Positions 33,227 through 45,700 of a DNA stretch of 64,000 bases are shown in pieces. Below the pieces are notes generated by a model. The model had not been told where the DNA came from. It saw only the letters and a list, made by a program, of their open reading frames with translations, and did not search any database. The position numbers were made by a program, and so were the translations under genes. The stretch comes from Neelides folsomi (Eukaryota; Arthropoda; Collembola; Neelipleona; Neelidae), in NCBI GenBank assembly GCA_034687125.1, contig JAQGBZ010000235.1, positions 1-64,000 of the forward strand, in the 5' to 3' direction. Position 1 is the stretch's first letter. Each line of letters starts with the position of its first letter.

Positions 33227-36200
33227 ATGGTAGATTCAATCAAAGGTAATTTTTTAACTTTATCATTATAAAATTATTATTTAAAGCAGAATAATAAATA
33301 CCATTTAACATTAAATAAATATTATAAACAAATAATACGCGTTAAAATAAGTAATTCAATGAAATAATTATAATTTTGTAATAAATTTACAATATGATAA
33401 TTCATTTTATAAATAAGCTTTATTTGTTAAAAAAGTTTCTCTTAATTGTGTGATTTGGTATGATTTGAATTATGGTTGATTTTCAGAAGAGATCAATAAT
33501 TGGGCTAGAATTATAGCTAAAAAACATAATAAAAATAAAGATGTTGAAAAATTTTACTTTGAGTTGGATTTAATGGACATATATGAAGCTAATAAAAAAA
33601 GTTATAGTGAAGTAGCAATTTATAATGCAATTTATACGTTGTACAAACAAAATAATCCCAAAAATATTAAAATGTCTTTAATTTCAATTTTGAGAAAATC
33701 GGGTTGGAATTTAGTGGCCGATGAAATTTCTCAAATTTCAAAAAATGTTCAAACAAAACTTTGGAATGTTCCTGAAAAATTATTAAATTTTACTGGAAGA
33801 GAAAAGTATTTAATTGAAATTGATAAATTACTTCAACAAGATACAAAACATGTTCTTGTTTCTGCTTATGTTGGAATGGGTGGGATTGGAAAAACTTCTT
33901 TGATTGCTGAATACATTTGGAGAAACTCAGAAAAATACAAAAGAATTGTTTGGTTCAATGCAGAAAAAGAGAATTTGCTTAATAAAGAATTTCTTAAATT
34001 TGGAAAAGAGCAAAAAATAATCAAAGAAAATGAGGATATTTCAAAAATAGTCAATTGGTTTGAAAACACTGAAAATGGATGGTTAATTGTATTTGACAAC
34101 GTTGAAAATTACAAATATCTAAAAAAATATTTGCCTAAAAATGGAGGAAAAATTTTATTAACATCTAGAAATCCCTTTTTTGAAAACGCAATTACAATTG
34201 AACTTTGCAATTTTGAAATTGAAGATGTAAAAAAATACTTACATAAAATGATTCCAAAAGAAGTTGAAAAGTCAACTGAAGAAGAAATTGAGCAATTTGC
34301 AAAATTACTTGAATTTCATCCTCTCGCCATTTCACAGGCAACCTCATATATAAAACGTCTGGGAATCAGCATAAAGGAATATATTAACAATTATGTAAAT
34401 GAATTAGAAATAATTCAAATTTCCATTACAAAAAATGTGTCGGAGGAAAATTTATTTTTGGAATTGTACATACCGGTTTTAACAAATCTGACAATTTCAA
34501 TACGACAAATCTACGATCAAAATGAGGAAGCGTTTGAATCATTAAATCAATGTGCGTATTTGCTGCCGAATAAAATTCCAAGAATTTTATTTAATAAAAA
34601 TGTTTTGGCAATTCTACGGGAATATTCGTTAATTAACTATGATGATGATGATAATTTCATTTCTATGCATCGTCTTGTTCAACAATCGTTGATTTACAAA
34701 ATTGCCGGAAATTATACAACTAACGAAATTGAAATGTAATTAATAAAATTTATGAAATTTTTTTAATTATAATTTTGTAAACCGTTGTTTAATATATACA
34801 AAATTATAAAATACAAATACTCTAATATACAAAATGTAATTTTTGCTAAAATGCAATATAGGTATCCAGAAGATATTTCCAAAAAAGTTCTTAGAAAGGC
34901 TTATGAATCGATCGATAATTGTTATCCATTGGGAAGATTGACTGAAGAGAATTTAATTTTAAAATCTTATTTACTGCCACACTATTACTCACTGAATATT
35001 CAAAACGAGAGAATTAATGGAGTTAAATTTCAAGAAATCGACCTTCCTATACCTTTTGAAAGGAAACTCCACAATTTATATATACTAAATAACTTTATAA
35101 AAATTTCACAAAACAAAACAAATTCAAATAAAAACCTCATTGAAGAATCAGAAAATACAATTAAACTTGGACTTAAATATTTTGAAAGATCTTGTAAATA
35201 TAAGGACGATTTTAAAAATACAATCAAGGATTTAAAAAATTGTCTAACCGTTTTCCAAAATACTTTAAAAAATGATCACGAATTAATTAAGGAAATAAAA
35301 TATCTACTGGGCTTTCAATACCTTCAGAAATTGAAATCTGATGACAACGAAATTTATAAAATTGAAGCAGAATATTTTGAAAGTAAAATTGAAAATAGTT
35401 TAATTACAAGAAATAATTTGGCATGTTCGTATAATTTTGATATATTTGCTAATCCAAAAGAATTGGATAAGCGAAATGAAATGTTGGTTTCGTATATAAA
35501 TGCTTACAATATTCAGAAAAGATTGTTACAAAAAGGTGATAGCAATCAAAATTATTTATTAATTTACATTAATTTACAAAAACTTAAATGAAATGTATCA
35601 TTGAATAAGATATTAATAATTTAATTATGTTTGATTTATAGATTGGATCTTAATCATATGTCATTATTTGGTAACATTTTACAATACTGCTGATGACATT
35701 TATTTATTATATTCAACATTATTTGATCAAGATTTGAAGAAAAATAATATTGAGAATTTTAATTTTGGTAATTTATACTATGAAATAATTAACAAATGGA
35801 CAAATGAAAGAGATACTGGAATTTCATTACACTTTTTATTAATCGAAATATTGCGGCAAGATTTAAAATGGACAAAAATCCTTAAAAACATTCCGGTAAA
35901 TATGAATATATTTGGAAAGCGAAAAAGTAACGAGATTATGTGTTTATTGAAATGTGAATAATTTTATTAACTATTACTACAACTACAACATTGCAATTTG
36001 CAACAGATTTTAACTATTAAAACTAATTTCTGTTATGCTCCCTGCAATTTGTCCATTGTTGTTGTAAAGTTTCGAATCAACGTCTGCATAAGATCAAGAG
36101 TCCAATAGCTTAACCAATAGGTCCCTTCAGGGATGGGCAAGGCGGGTAAAACTCAAACTGGTATAACTAAATAAAACGGTTAAAACTGGGCGGCCTCCGA

Positions 36201-39200
36201 CTGGTGTGGGAGCATAAAGTGTGACAATTCACCCATTTTTCCCAAATGTGTGATAATTCAACAAAACGTGTGACGCTTAGTTGCAGCATCTAGCCTGATG
36301 TCATATTATATGTATCAACTTTTCATAGAATACTCAACATTGGCAGGTAATATACATGATATATATGACATCAGGGCAGATGCTGCAACAAAGCGTCACA
36401 CGTTTTGTTGAATTATCACACATTTGGAAAAATTGGGTGAATTGTCACACTTTTTGCTGCTGTCACACATTTGGTTAAATGAGTAAAACTCAATTTTCTC
36501 AATTTTCCCTTAGAATGATTTTATTTATTTAAAATTATAGTCCCACAGATCCCCAATTGTTATAAGAAGCTCAAATAAGCGATATTTGATGCATATTTAA
36601 ATATTTAAAAATTAATTGATTTGACTGATTTAGGTTTGGGTCATTTTCATTTTTCTCATTCTCATAATTTTCATTGGCCATTTGAGACAGAAAATGAATT
36701 TCACTACTCCTGTTCCTGTTTATAAAAACATAGAAAGTACTAAAACTACAATTTTTAATTAAACTTGATACAGCTCAACCTCAGTAAAGTAAACATTGAT
36801 TTTTCATTGTCAATATTAGGAAGAAAAATTTTATCGTCATAATCTAAGAAGATATAATAAATTTATAAAAATTATTGAAGCAGTTGTCTCTTTATTAAAG
36901 CAATTGTCTCAAAAATTTTACTTGAAATCAAAGCTTTTAATTTCTACCTATTTAGTTAGCTTTAAGAACTTACTTATTCAAATCTACAATGTATTTCCAT
37001 ATTCCAATTAATACAAAAAAAATTAAATTGTAATTGTATTGATTTAAATAACGGAGAATATTAACATATTGATTAATTTAATGGAGAAATCGCCAAACAA
37101 TGCTTAAAGTGCTAATAATTGCTAGGTGCACATACATTTAAATGCCCTACCATCTCTTCCAGGCTTTAGTGCACACTACAAGCAAAAGCGAGTTTTAACC
37201 GATTGGATCGGTTTCTTCCGGTTAAAACAGGTCGAAGAGTTTTACCCGCGGGTTTTTTCCATCCTGGTGTCTCTTTATTCTGAAGTTTGTCGTCTGATTG
37301 AAATATTCTACCATTCAATTTCTTCTTCATTGGCTAAAATAGATCGTAATCATAAGGAAAAATATTGAAGGAATTTGCTGGATGTGGTCGTTCTTCAATC
37401 CCAAGACATTGCAGTGTTCCTAGCAAGCTCAAGTGGAGCTTGATTGGAATAAACATCGGGATTTACTTTTATATTCGCTGAATATTTTTTAGAAAATGAA
37501 AGATATATACATTTTATAGTAAAAGAAAATTTGGTGCATATTTTTTCTGTTTTAATAGTGTGAGACTGCAATCCTCCCTGAAATATACTAACACATTTCC
37601 TCGTTACTTTTGCACTTTTCACTTATCTTCGTTAATCCTAAATGATTATATTTTAGTTAATGTTAATGCGACAATGACTTTAGCAAACATGGTTACCAAA
37701 GAAGACTCCTAGCGTTGATTCGAGATTTGAAATGATTGACCAAGTATTCAAAGACCATCCAGAATTAAAAATTGAATTTATGAACCAACAAAAAGCTTTT
37801 GATGAAAAATATTTCATTGAAACATTGATACATAATGAAATCCAACTTGATTTTGATGACACGCTTTTACATATTGCAACCGAAATGGAATTTTGCAAAA
37901 TTGTAAAATATTTTATTGAAAATGGAGCAAATTTAAGACATTTGGATAAGGGTAATTTCACACCATTGAAAATAGCTGTAAAAAATGAATCAGATAGAAT
38001 GGTAAAATTAATATTAGGATGCGATGCTATGGCTGAAATTATTAAGACTGAAGAAGCATTTTTAAATAAATCATTATATTTAGCCTCAAAAACAGGAAAT
38101 ATAGAAATTGTAAATATCCTTTTGGAAAATGTGAAAAATGTTAATTTTTTTATTAATAATGAGACTCTTTTACATAGAACTTCAAAGTTTGGTTATGAAC
38201 ATATTGTAAAATTACTTATATTAAAGGGAGCAAAAATTAACGTTTTAGATAAAAATAATTCGACTCCGTTACATATGGCGTCGACTTATGGACATTTAGA
38301 AATTGTAAGGTTACTTTTAAAAAAAAGAGCTTCAATTAATGTTTTAAATATAGATAATTGGACACCTTTACATTTGGCGTCGGCACATGGACATTTAGAA
38401 ATTGTAAGGTTACTTTTAGAAAAAGGAGCTTCAATTGATGTTTTAAATAAATATAATATGACACCTTTACATTTGGCTACTGATCATGGACATTTAGAAA
38501 ATGTAAGGTTACTATTAGAAAAAGAAGCTTCAATTGATGCTTTAAATAATTATAATTGGACACCTTTACATTTGGCGTCGACATATGGACATTTAAAAAT
38601 TGTAAGGTTACTCTTAGAAAAAGGTGCTTCAATTAATGTATTAAATAAAGATAATTGGACACCTTTACATTATGCTTTGAGAAATGGACATTTAGAAATT
38701 CTAAGATTACTTTTAGAAAAAGGAGCTTTAATTGATGTTTTAAATATAAATAATTTGAAAATTTTACATTTTGCTTCTAGAAATGGACATTTAGAAATTA
38801 TAAAGTTACTTTTAGAAAAAGAAGCTTCAATTGATGTTTTAGATATAGATAATTTGACACCTTTACATTTGGCGGCAGAAGAAGGACATTTAGAAATTGT
38901 AAGGTTACTTTTAGGAAAAGGAGCTTCAATTGATGTTTTAAATATAGATAATTTGACACCTTTACATTTGGCGGCAGAAGAAGGACATTTAGAAATTGTA
39001 AGGTTACTTTTAGGAAAAGGAGCTTCAATTGATGTTTTAAATATAGATAATATGACACCTTTACATGTGGCTACTAAACGAGGACATTTAGAAATTGTAA
39101 AGTTACTTTTAGAAAGAGGAGCTTCAATTGATATTTTAAATAAAAATAATTGTACACCTTTACATTTTGCGACAGAAAATGGACATTTAGAAATTATAAG

Positions 39201-41337
39201 GTTACTTTTAGAAAAAGGAGCTTCAATTGTTGTTTTAAGTAAAAATAATTTGACACCATTACATTTTGCTTCTAGAAATGGACATTTAGAAATTATAAAG
39301 TTACTTTTAGAAAAAGGAGCTTCAATTGATGTTTTAGATATAGATAATTTGACACCTTTACATTTGGCGGCAGAAGAAGGACATTTAGAAATTGTAAGGT
39401 TACTTTTAGGAAAAGGAGCTTCAATTGATATTTTAAATATAAATAATTGGACACCTTTACATTTGGCGTCGAAAAAAGGACATTTAGAAATTATAAGGTT
39501 ACTTTTAGAAAAAGGAGCTTCAATTGATGTTTTAAATATAGATAATATCACACCTTTACATTTTGTGTCAGACAATGGACATTTAGAAATTGTAAGGTTA
39601 CTATTAGAAAAAGGAGCTTTAATTGATGCTTTAAATAAAAATAATTGGACACCTTTACATTTGGCGTCAGAAAATGGACATTTAGAAAACGTTAGGTTAC
39701 TTTTAGAAAAAGGAGCTTCTATTGATGTTTTAAATAAAGATAATATGACACCTTTGCATTTGGCGTCGTTATTTGGACATTTAAATATTATAAGGTTACT
39801 ATTAGAAAAAGAAGCTTCAATTGATATTTTAAATATAAATAATTGGACACCTTTACATTTGGCGTCAGAAAATGGACATTTAGAAAACGTAAGGTTACTT
39901 TTAGAAAAAGGAGCTTCAATTGATGTTTTAAATATAGATAATTGGACACCTTTACATTTGGCGTCGGCACATGGACATTTAGAAATTGTAAGGTTACTTT
40001 TAGAAAAAGGAGCTTCAATTGATGTTTTAAATAATTATAATTGGACACCTTTACATTTGGCGTCAGAAAATGGACATTTAGAAAATGTAAGGTCACTTTT
40101 AGAAAAAGGAGCTTCAATTGATGTTTTAAATATAGATAATGTGACACCTTTACATTTGGCGTCGGCATATGGACATTTAGAAATTGTAAGGTTACTTTTA
40201 CAAAAATTAGCTTCAATTGATGTTTTAAATATATATAATATAACACCTTTACATTTAGCTACTGAACATGGACATTTAGAAATTGTGAAGTTACTTTTAG
40301 AAAAAGGAGCTTTAATTGATATTTTAAATATAGATAATTGGACACCTTTACATTTGGCGTCGGCATATGGACATTTGGAAATTGTAAGGTTACTTTTAGA
40401 AAAATTAGCTTCAATTGATGTTTTAAATAAATATAATTGGACACCTTTACATTTGGCGTCTGGAGATGCACATTTAGAAATTGTAAGATTACTTTTAGAA
40501 AAAGGAGCTTCAATTAATGTTTTAAATATACATAATTGGACACCATTACATTTGGCGTCAGAAAATGGACATTTAGAAATTGTAAGGTTACTTTTAGAAA
40601 AAGGAGCGTTAATTGATGTTTTAAATGAAGATGATTTGACACCTTTATATTTAGGGGCGAGAAATGGACATTTAAAAATTGTAAGGTTAATTTTAGAAAA
40701 AGAAACTCCAGTTGATTTTTTACAAAAATCTATTTGGACACTTTTACACTTGGCGTCGAGATATAGACATTTAGAAGTTGTAAGGTTACTTTTAGAAAAA
40801 GGAGCTTCAATTGATATTTTACATGAAGATATTTGGAAACCTTTACTTTTGGTGTGGGAAGATGGACATCTAGAAATTGTAAGATTATTTTTAGGAAAAG
40901 GAGCTTCAATTGAAGTTTTAAATAAAGATAATTGGACACCTTTACATTTTGCTTCAAGCAATGGACATTTAAAAATTGTAAGGTTACTTTTAGAAAAAAG
41001 AGCTTCAATTGATGTTTTAAATAAAGATAATTGCACACCTTTACATTTTGCTTCAAGAAATGGACATTTAGAAATTGTAAGGTTACTTTTAGAAAAAGGA
41101 GCTTCAATTGATGTTTTAAATAAAGATAATTGGACACCTTTACATTTTGCGTCGAGATATGGATATTTAGAAATTGTAAGGTTACTTTTAGAAAAAGGAG
41201 CTTCAATTGGTGTTTTAAATAAAAATAATTCTACTTCTTTACAATTAGCGTCATTAAATAAACATTTTGAAATCAAAAAATTACTTAAAGAAAAAGAAGC
41301 AAAAATTAAATTTCAAGAGTATTGTATAATTATATAA
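33227..41337 (+). CDS. NLR-like receptor B: Death-like, NB-ARC, helical region and very long ankyrin array
   Basis: Coding exons 33227-33245, 33487-34735, 34862-35535, 35642-35895 and 37684-41337 give 1949 aa with phases 1, 2, 1, 0, exactly as in receptor A. The Death-like region spans about 7-95 (INNWARIIAKKHNK; then YNAIYTLYKQ). NB-ARC has the P-loop GMGGIGKT near 136-143, WLIVFDN, LLTSRN, HPLAI and an MHD-like MHRLVQ. The helical region opens with YPEDISKKVLRKAYES and LLPHYYSLNI. Four diverged ankyrin units match the first four of receptor A. They are followed by 31 units of 33 residues. It is probably an ATP-switched sensor with a solenoid recognition arm; the ligand is unknown. Intron 4 holds nested MITEs. 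Confidence 0.9.
36128..37266. mobile_element. Inverted-repeat element in intron 4 of receptor B
   Basis: CAGGGATGGGCAAGGCGGGT followed by AAAACTC at the left is matched, inverted, at the right (GAGTTTTACCCGCGGG to CCATCCTG). A second, inner pair has GGTTAAAAC near 36178 and GTTTTAACCG near 37192. The flanks (GGTCCCTT and GTGTCTCT) are only loosely alike, so a target duplication is uncertain. The interior is AT-rich, lacks a transposase and contains the smaller MITE at 36211-36458. Confidence 0.6.
36211..36458. mobile_element. 248-bp MITE with about 95-bp inverted arms, nested in the larger element
   Basis: The left arm (AGCATAAAGTGTGACAATTC onward, through ATTCAACAAAACGTGTGACG to GATGTCATAT) and the reverse complement of the right arm match nearly throughout. 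Only about 55 bp lies between them. A transcript would form a long near-perfect hairpin inside intron 4 of receptor B. Confidence 0.85.
38263..41331 (+). repeat. 31 tandem 99-bp ankyrin units with higher-order duplication
   Basis: Anchoring on the ACT codon of TPLH, units recur every 99 bp from 38263 to 41233 with no insertion or deletion. Typical units read TPLHLASENGHLEIVRLLLE then KGASIDVLNKDNW. Units at 38845 and 38944 are almost identical in DNA. A block beginning GCTTCTAGAAATGG at 38773 recurs at 39268, exactly five units later, with the following units also matching. This indicates recent expansion by unequal exchange or conversion in steps of whole repeats. Confidence 0.95.
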
Positions 41338-41405
41338 TATTTAAATTTCTACATTAACATAAATATTTATTTTTTAAAGAATATCTAATTGATAAATTTA
41401 ATTCT

Positions 41406-41575
41406 TTAATGAAAATTTCGTTTATTGCCATCTGCAATGTCGGTCACAATTATCCTCTTTGTTTTTTCATTGCCAAAACAATTTAAATAACCCTCTTGGA
41501 TTTGAAATCGGGTACGGATTTTCAAAGTCATCGGCCTCAAATTAAACAGAGCACCAGTGCTAACATAATTGTTAC
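41406..41575 (-). pseudogene. Unassigned exon-like open segment
   Basis: On the minus strand an acceptor (TTACAG) is followed by about 57 open codons ending in TAA. They read YVSTGALFNLRPMTLKIRTR and later GYLNCFGNEKTKRIIVTDIA. The composition is protein-like and GC-richer than its surroundings. No upstream partner exon was found within reach. It may be the last exon of a lost or very split gene. I do not recognise it. Confidence 0.3.
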
Positions 41576-42169
41576 CTGTAACACGATGAAGTTTTTATTG
41601 AATAATATGAAGAATTTACTTTGATTTGTTATTTCATTTTATTAAATTGTCTCATTTTCAGAATAATTAATATTCATTATTCAATCCCTCACCATGGATA
41701 TTAGTGAGGTGGAGATAAAAAAAATTAACATTACTTCACCATGTTGAATGGAAAAACATCCATGGTTCATTATGGAGACTCGAAATTCATTTTTCGATTT
41801 CTTTTCTCAAAAGAATGGAGCACAATCTCAATCTTGCGACTAGACTAATTCCCTTTCAAATACTCTAATGGTGAATCTTGAGAATTGAGAACTTACAGTA
41901 CGCAGTACATCAGGTTTCTAAGTTTATTCGACTCTCACGGAACTGCCAACCACCAAACTCGTACATGTTGCTTAGAAAGATCTTACCAACTTGTCTGCCT
42001 AGCGCCATGTTCCAAAGCCGTGGGTAACAGGTATTTTTTATATAAGCGTATAATCGGCAATTTTTTTTAAAAAAATTGTGTTTATATGGTCAGTTATGTC
42101 AAATGCACTTAAACAATGCATATAACAACGTCCTGCCATCTTTGTTTTTTTAAAAGATAATTTGAGTTA

Positions 42170-42356
42170 ATTGTAAAATTATTTTTAGAAAATGGAGCAA
42201 ATATTAATGCTTGTAGCAAAAAAAAATATTACATCTTTACATATTGCATCAAGTGATGGATATTTAGAAATTGTAAAATTACTTTTAGAAAATGAAGCAA
42301 ATATTAATGCTTACAGCAAAAATAAGTGCAGTCCTTTATATTAAGCGTCAAGTTAA
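42170..42356 (+). pseudogene. Ankyrin-repeat relic downstream of receptor B
   Basis: Two ankyrin units survive: IVKLFLENGANINACSKK, then in another frame ITSLHIASSDGYLEIVKLLL with ENEANINAYSKNKCSPLY and a stop. A run of A residues near 42220 is the site of the frameshift. It is a truncated copy of the NLR-like ankyrin region on the same strand as receptor B, about 0.8 kb beyond its stop. Confidence 0.8.
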
Positions 42357-42735
42357 GAACACGAACAAATTATTTACTTTTAAACAAATATTGATTCTTA
42401 ACTTTAACTAAAAAAAAGTATCAATTTCAAGCTTAAATTTAATCACAAATGCTGAAATAGCTAAATTTCTAAAAGTAAAAAGTGTTTATTATAATAAATG
42501 TCGATTTTCTTAATTTTAAACGACTGCCTCTTTAGTGCAATGAAGGTTAATGTAATATTAGTATTATATTAATACCTTATGTTAAAAATATTTTTTTATT
42601 TAATATACTATAATCTATATATTATATGTGTAAATTCAAATTTAATTATTATAAATTATATAAAATCTTTTAATTAAAATACACTAAATACTATATTCCT
42701 TTATTAAAAATGAACTAGTTTGTTGTTTTTATTCA

Positions 42736-45700
42736 TCAATAACCAGCGACGTCTCCTCTTTTTCTAAAATCTGCACATCCATAAATGATTGACTCGTTTA
42801 TATAAAGTTGTGAAACTGTTGCCCAATATCCTTTGTCCACTCGCTGCGTGTTATGTCCTTTGGCTTTTAATCCTTCGAGAACTTTCTTTGAAATTCCATA
42901 TTCATAAAGTAATTGAGAACCTGGTGGTGTGAAACTTGGCATCATTCTTGGAAAATCACTTGCTTCTTTCACAGACATCCCTTTAAACAAAAGGCTCCAT
43001 GCTGTCTGAAAAAATAATAACAATTAATAATGAGTAATTAAAACTTACTTAAAATAATTTATTTTATTATTTCCTAATTGTAATTAAATTAATAATATTT
43101 ATTTAATTAACTATTATAATGGCAGGGACAATTTTGACTCCACCAGAAGCCCCAGTTAACAAGCGAGGTTCCCTTTCAGCGTCTAATAAAATAATTGGTG
43201 ACATTGAGGACGCAGGCCTTTTTCCAGGTTCAATTGAATTTGCAGGATTTGTTGGAAGTCCATAAGAATCAGGTTGATCTTCAAATGAAAAATCACCAAT
43301 TTCATCATTGAAAATTATCCCAGTCAAATTCCCCATAAATCCTGCACCCCAACTAAAGAAAATTAAACGTCAATTTATAAAATAATATTTAATTTTTTAT
43401 ATATTAAACAATATATATATATATATATATATAATATACGCAAGATTTATAGTTGTAGTTAGTGAAACGGCGTCGCCATATTGATCAATAATTGAAATAT
43501 GTGCCGTTCCTGCGTCATTCCTTGGTTTAAACATCCCGCCATAATGATGCGGATCATGAAACGTTTTCTTTCGACTGATTCTCATGGATAGATTTTCAAT
43601 GTATTCAGGACTCAAGATTTTCTTCATGAACTATTAGTTTTAAATTAAAATTCTTTAGCTGAGTGTTTATATTTTAACTGTGGACAGTTATACAGTTATA
43701 GGGTACTTTAGTGTTTTATTAATTAAGTTTTAAATTGTAATTACAATACTAGAATTAGTAAAACGCGGGTCGGATGATTGGTGTCGATGAGTTATTGCGA
43801 ATTTCAAAGTTTCTTGTAAAAAGTGCAAATCTTCCACAATTTCGCTAGTTGTCATTTCATGAAAATTTTTCTTTCTTTTCAAAAAGGATTCAAGTCGAAA
43901 TTGTGACAAATTATATATCAGATCATACCAAATTATGTGTCTTATTGTGTTTATGGAGAAGCAAATTCAAAAATTTTTTTAACTAAACAAAAATAACTAG
44001 GGAATCAGTCAAAAACATAATTTTTGATTTTATTCGATTAGTTCAAAAAATTAATTGATTATTTTCCCTATGTTACCAATGTAAATTTGAATCTTGCATA
44101 AGACCAATAAGACATATAATTTGGTATGATCTGATATTAATAGCAGTACATTAAAATAATCATCGATAAAATATAATAATTGTACTTGTTTTTTTTTAAT
44201 TACCCAATCGTTTCCAAAATTCCAAGTGCCATTGAAACAACTGGAGCTCCCGAAGGAAACGGTAAACTATAAAGCGTCAAATTGTTTTTGAATTTGTAAC
44301 TTATTGGATCTGGCCAATCGACTCTGTATAAGCGTTATTAATAAAAATGATTCTTAATCCTTAATTTTTAGAAAAATTAAGAAAATCGTATTCAGTTGAT
44401 TGGATTTAAAATTAATTTGATTGAAACCTGAAATTGTAAAGATCCGAAATGTTCATCGACCCTTTCACATTTTTATTCAGATCTTCAATAAAATCATTTG
44501 CAATTTTCCCCCTATAAAAACCTTCATATCCATTCATTTCAATTATTTTTAATGTTGCCGCGAGTCTTGGTCTTTTGGCTAAATCTCCCATTTGAAACAA
44601 AGCTCCATTAGGACGAGAAAATTCGCTTTTCAAAATCGGATCTTTTTCAAATAAAATAGCATGTTCTTTTAATGCTTTGTCCATAAGAGGTGAAACGATG
44701 TATCCTTCCTCAGCTAAAAGCCTTGCGGGTTCAACAAGTTTTGCCCATTTGACTCTTCCAAAACACAAATGGGCTTCCCATAACCCTGCAATTTCACCGG
44801 GAATTCCAACTGACATTCCGCCTCTCATAATTCCATCAGGATTTGATTTATAATATTCGGGATTTGCACGGGAAGGAGCAGTTTCACGGGCATTTAACAC
44901 ACGAATTGTTCCTCTATTGTAAACTGTCATGAATAAACCACCGCCAATTCCACTGCTTTGAGGACAAACGACGCCAATGCAAAGTGCAACTAATCATAAT
45001 AAAAAAACAAAATAATTAATTAATCATTTTTAATTAAGAATTTAAACAATGAAAAAAATATAGCAAAATTTTAATTAAAAGAATTAATTCAAAACAATAA
45101 TTAAATGTTTATTGCCAGCAACTGCTGCGTCGACTGCAGAACCATTTAATCGTTCCAAAACATTTCTATAATAAAAGTGTATATAATTTATATAATTTTA
45201 TAATTTAATTAACAGTTTAGGAATAATTCAAGTATACTGGTGCACGCTGATTTCAATACTAGTTAATTGTTTTTAGGTCAAGTTCGATGTCTTGATTACG
45301 AATTTGAAGTTAGTTTGCGTTGGACTCTTAAAACAAAAAAGTTAGAGACAATTAACACCCCAAAAATGCTTTTTTCTGTCCGTTGTAGGTACAGTCGATT
45401 TTGCGTGGCGCCAAGTGGACTCAATGCATTTGTATGGACTCCAGTCACAATATCCTTAAAATGGACTGACAATGAGTGATTAACCTGAAACAGCTGATAC
45501 TCGGGGTCTTCTTTGATCAAAACATCCTTTCCACATGACTGAAAAAATAGTGGTAACAGGTAGAATCCACTTTTTAACAAGGTAGATCGGTCATTGACAA
45601 TTTCCATAAAGTTTTCTCAAACCTCTTTCAATGCCTCCAAAATCCCAAGCTTCTTCAACATGGTGACCACGATGGAATTTTCTTTTTCCGAATTTGGACT

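Larger units (their letters stand above)
41338..42735. other. Spacer between receptor B and gamma-glutamyltransferase
   Basis: AT-rich DNA holding an unassigned minus-strand exon-like frame (41406-41575) and an ankyrin relic (42170-42356). A 61-codon plus-strand frame at 41885-42070 shows no family signature. Confidence 0.5.

Noticed and set aside
38670-41276. Long open frames (up to 413 codons) on the strand opposite the ankyrin array
   Set aside because: The array has a 99-bp period, a multiple of three, so any stop-free antisense unit repeats as a long frame. The translation is a low-complexity mirror (KCKGVQLSIFKTSIEAPFSK) with no independent evidence.
38263-41331. CRISPR-like array
   Set aside because: The regular repeat is coding (ankyrin units) without spacers, in a spliced eukaryotic gene.
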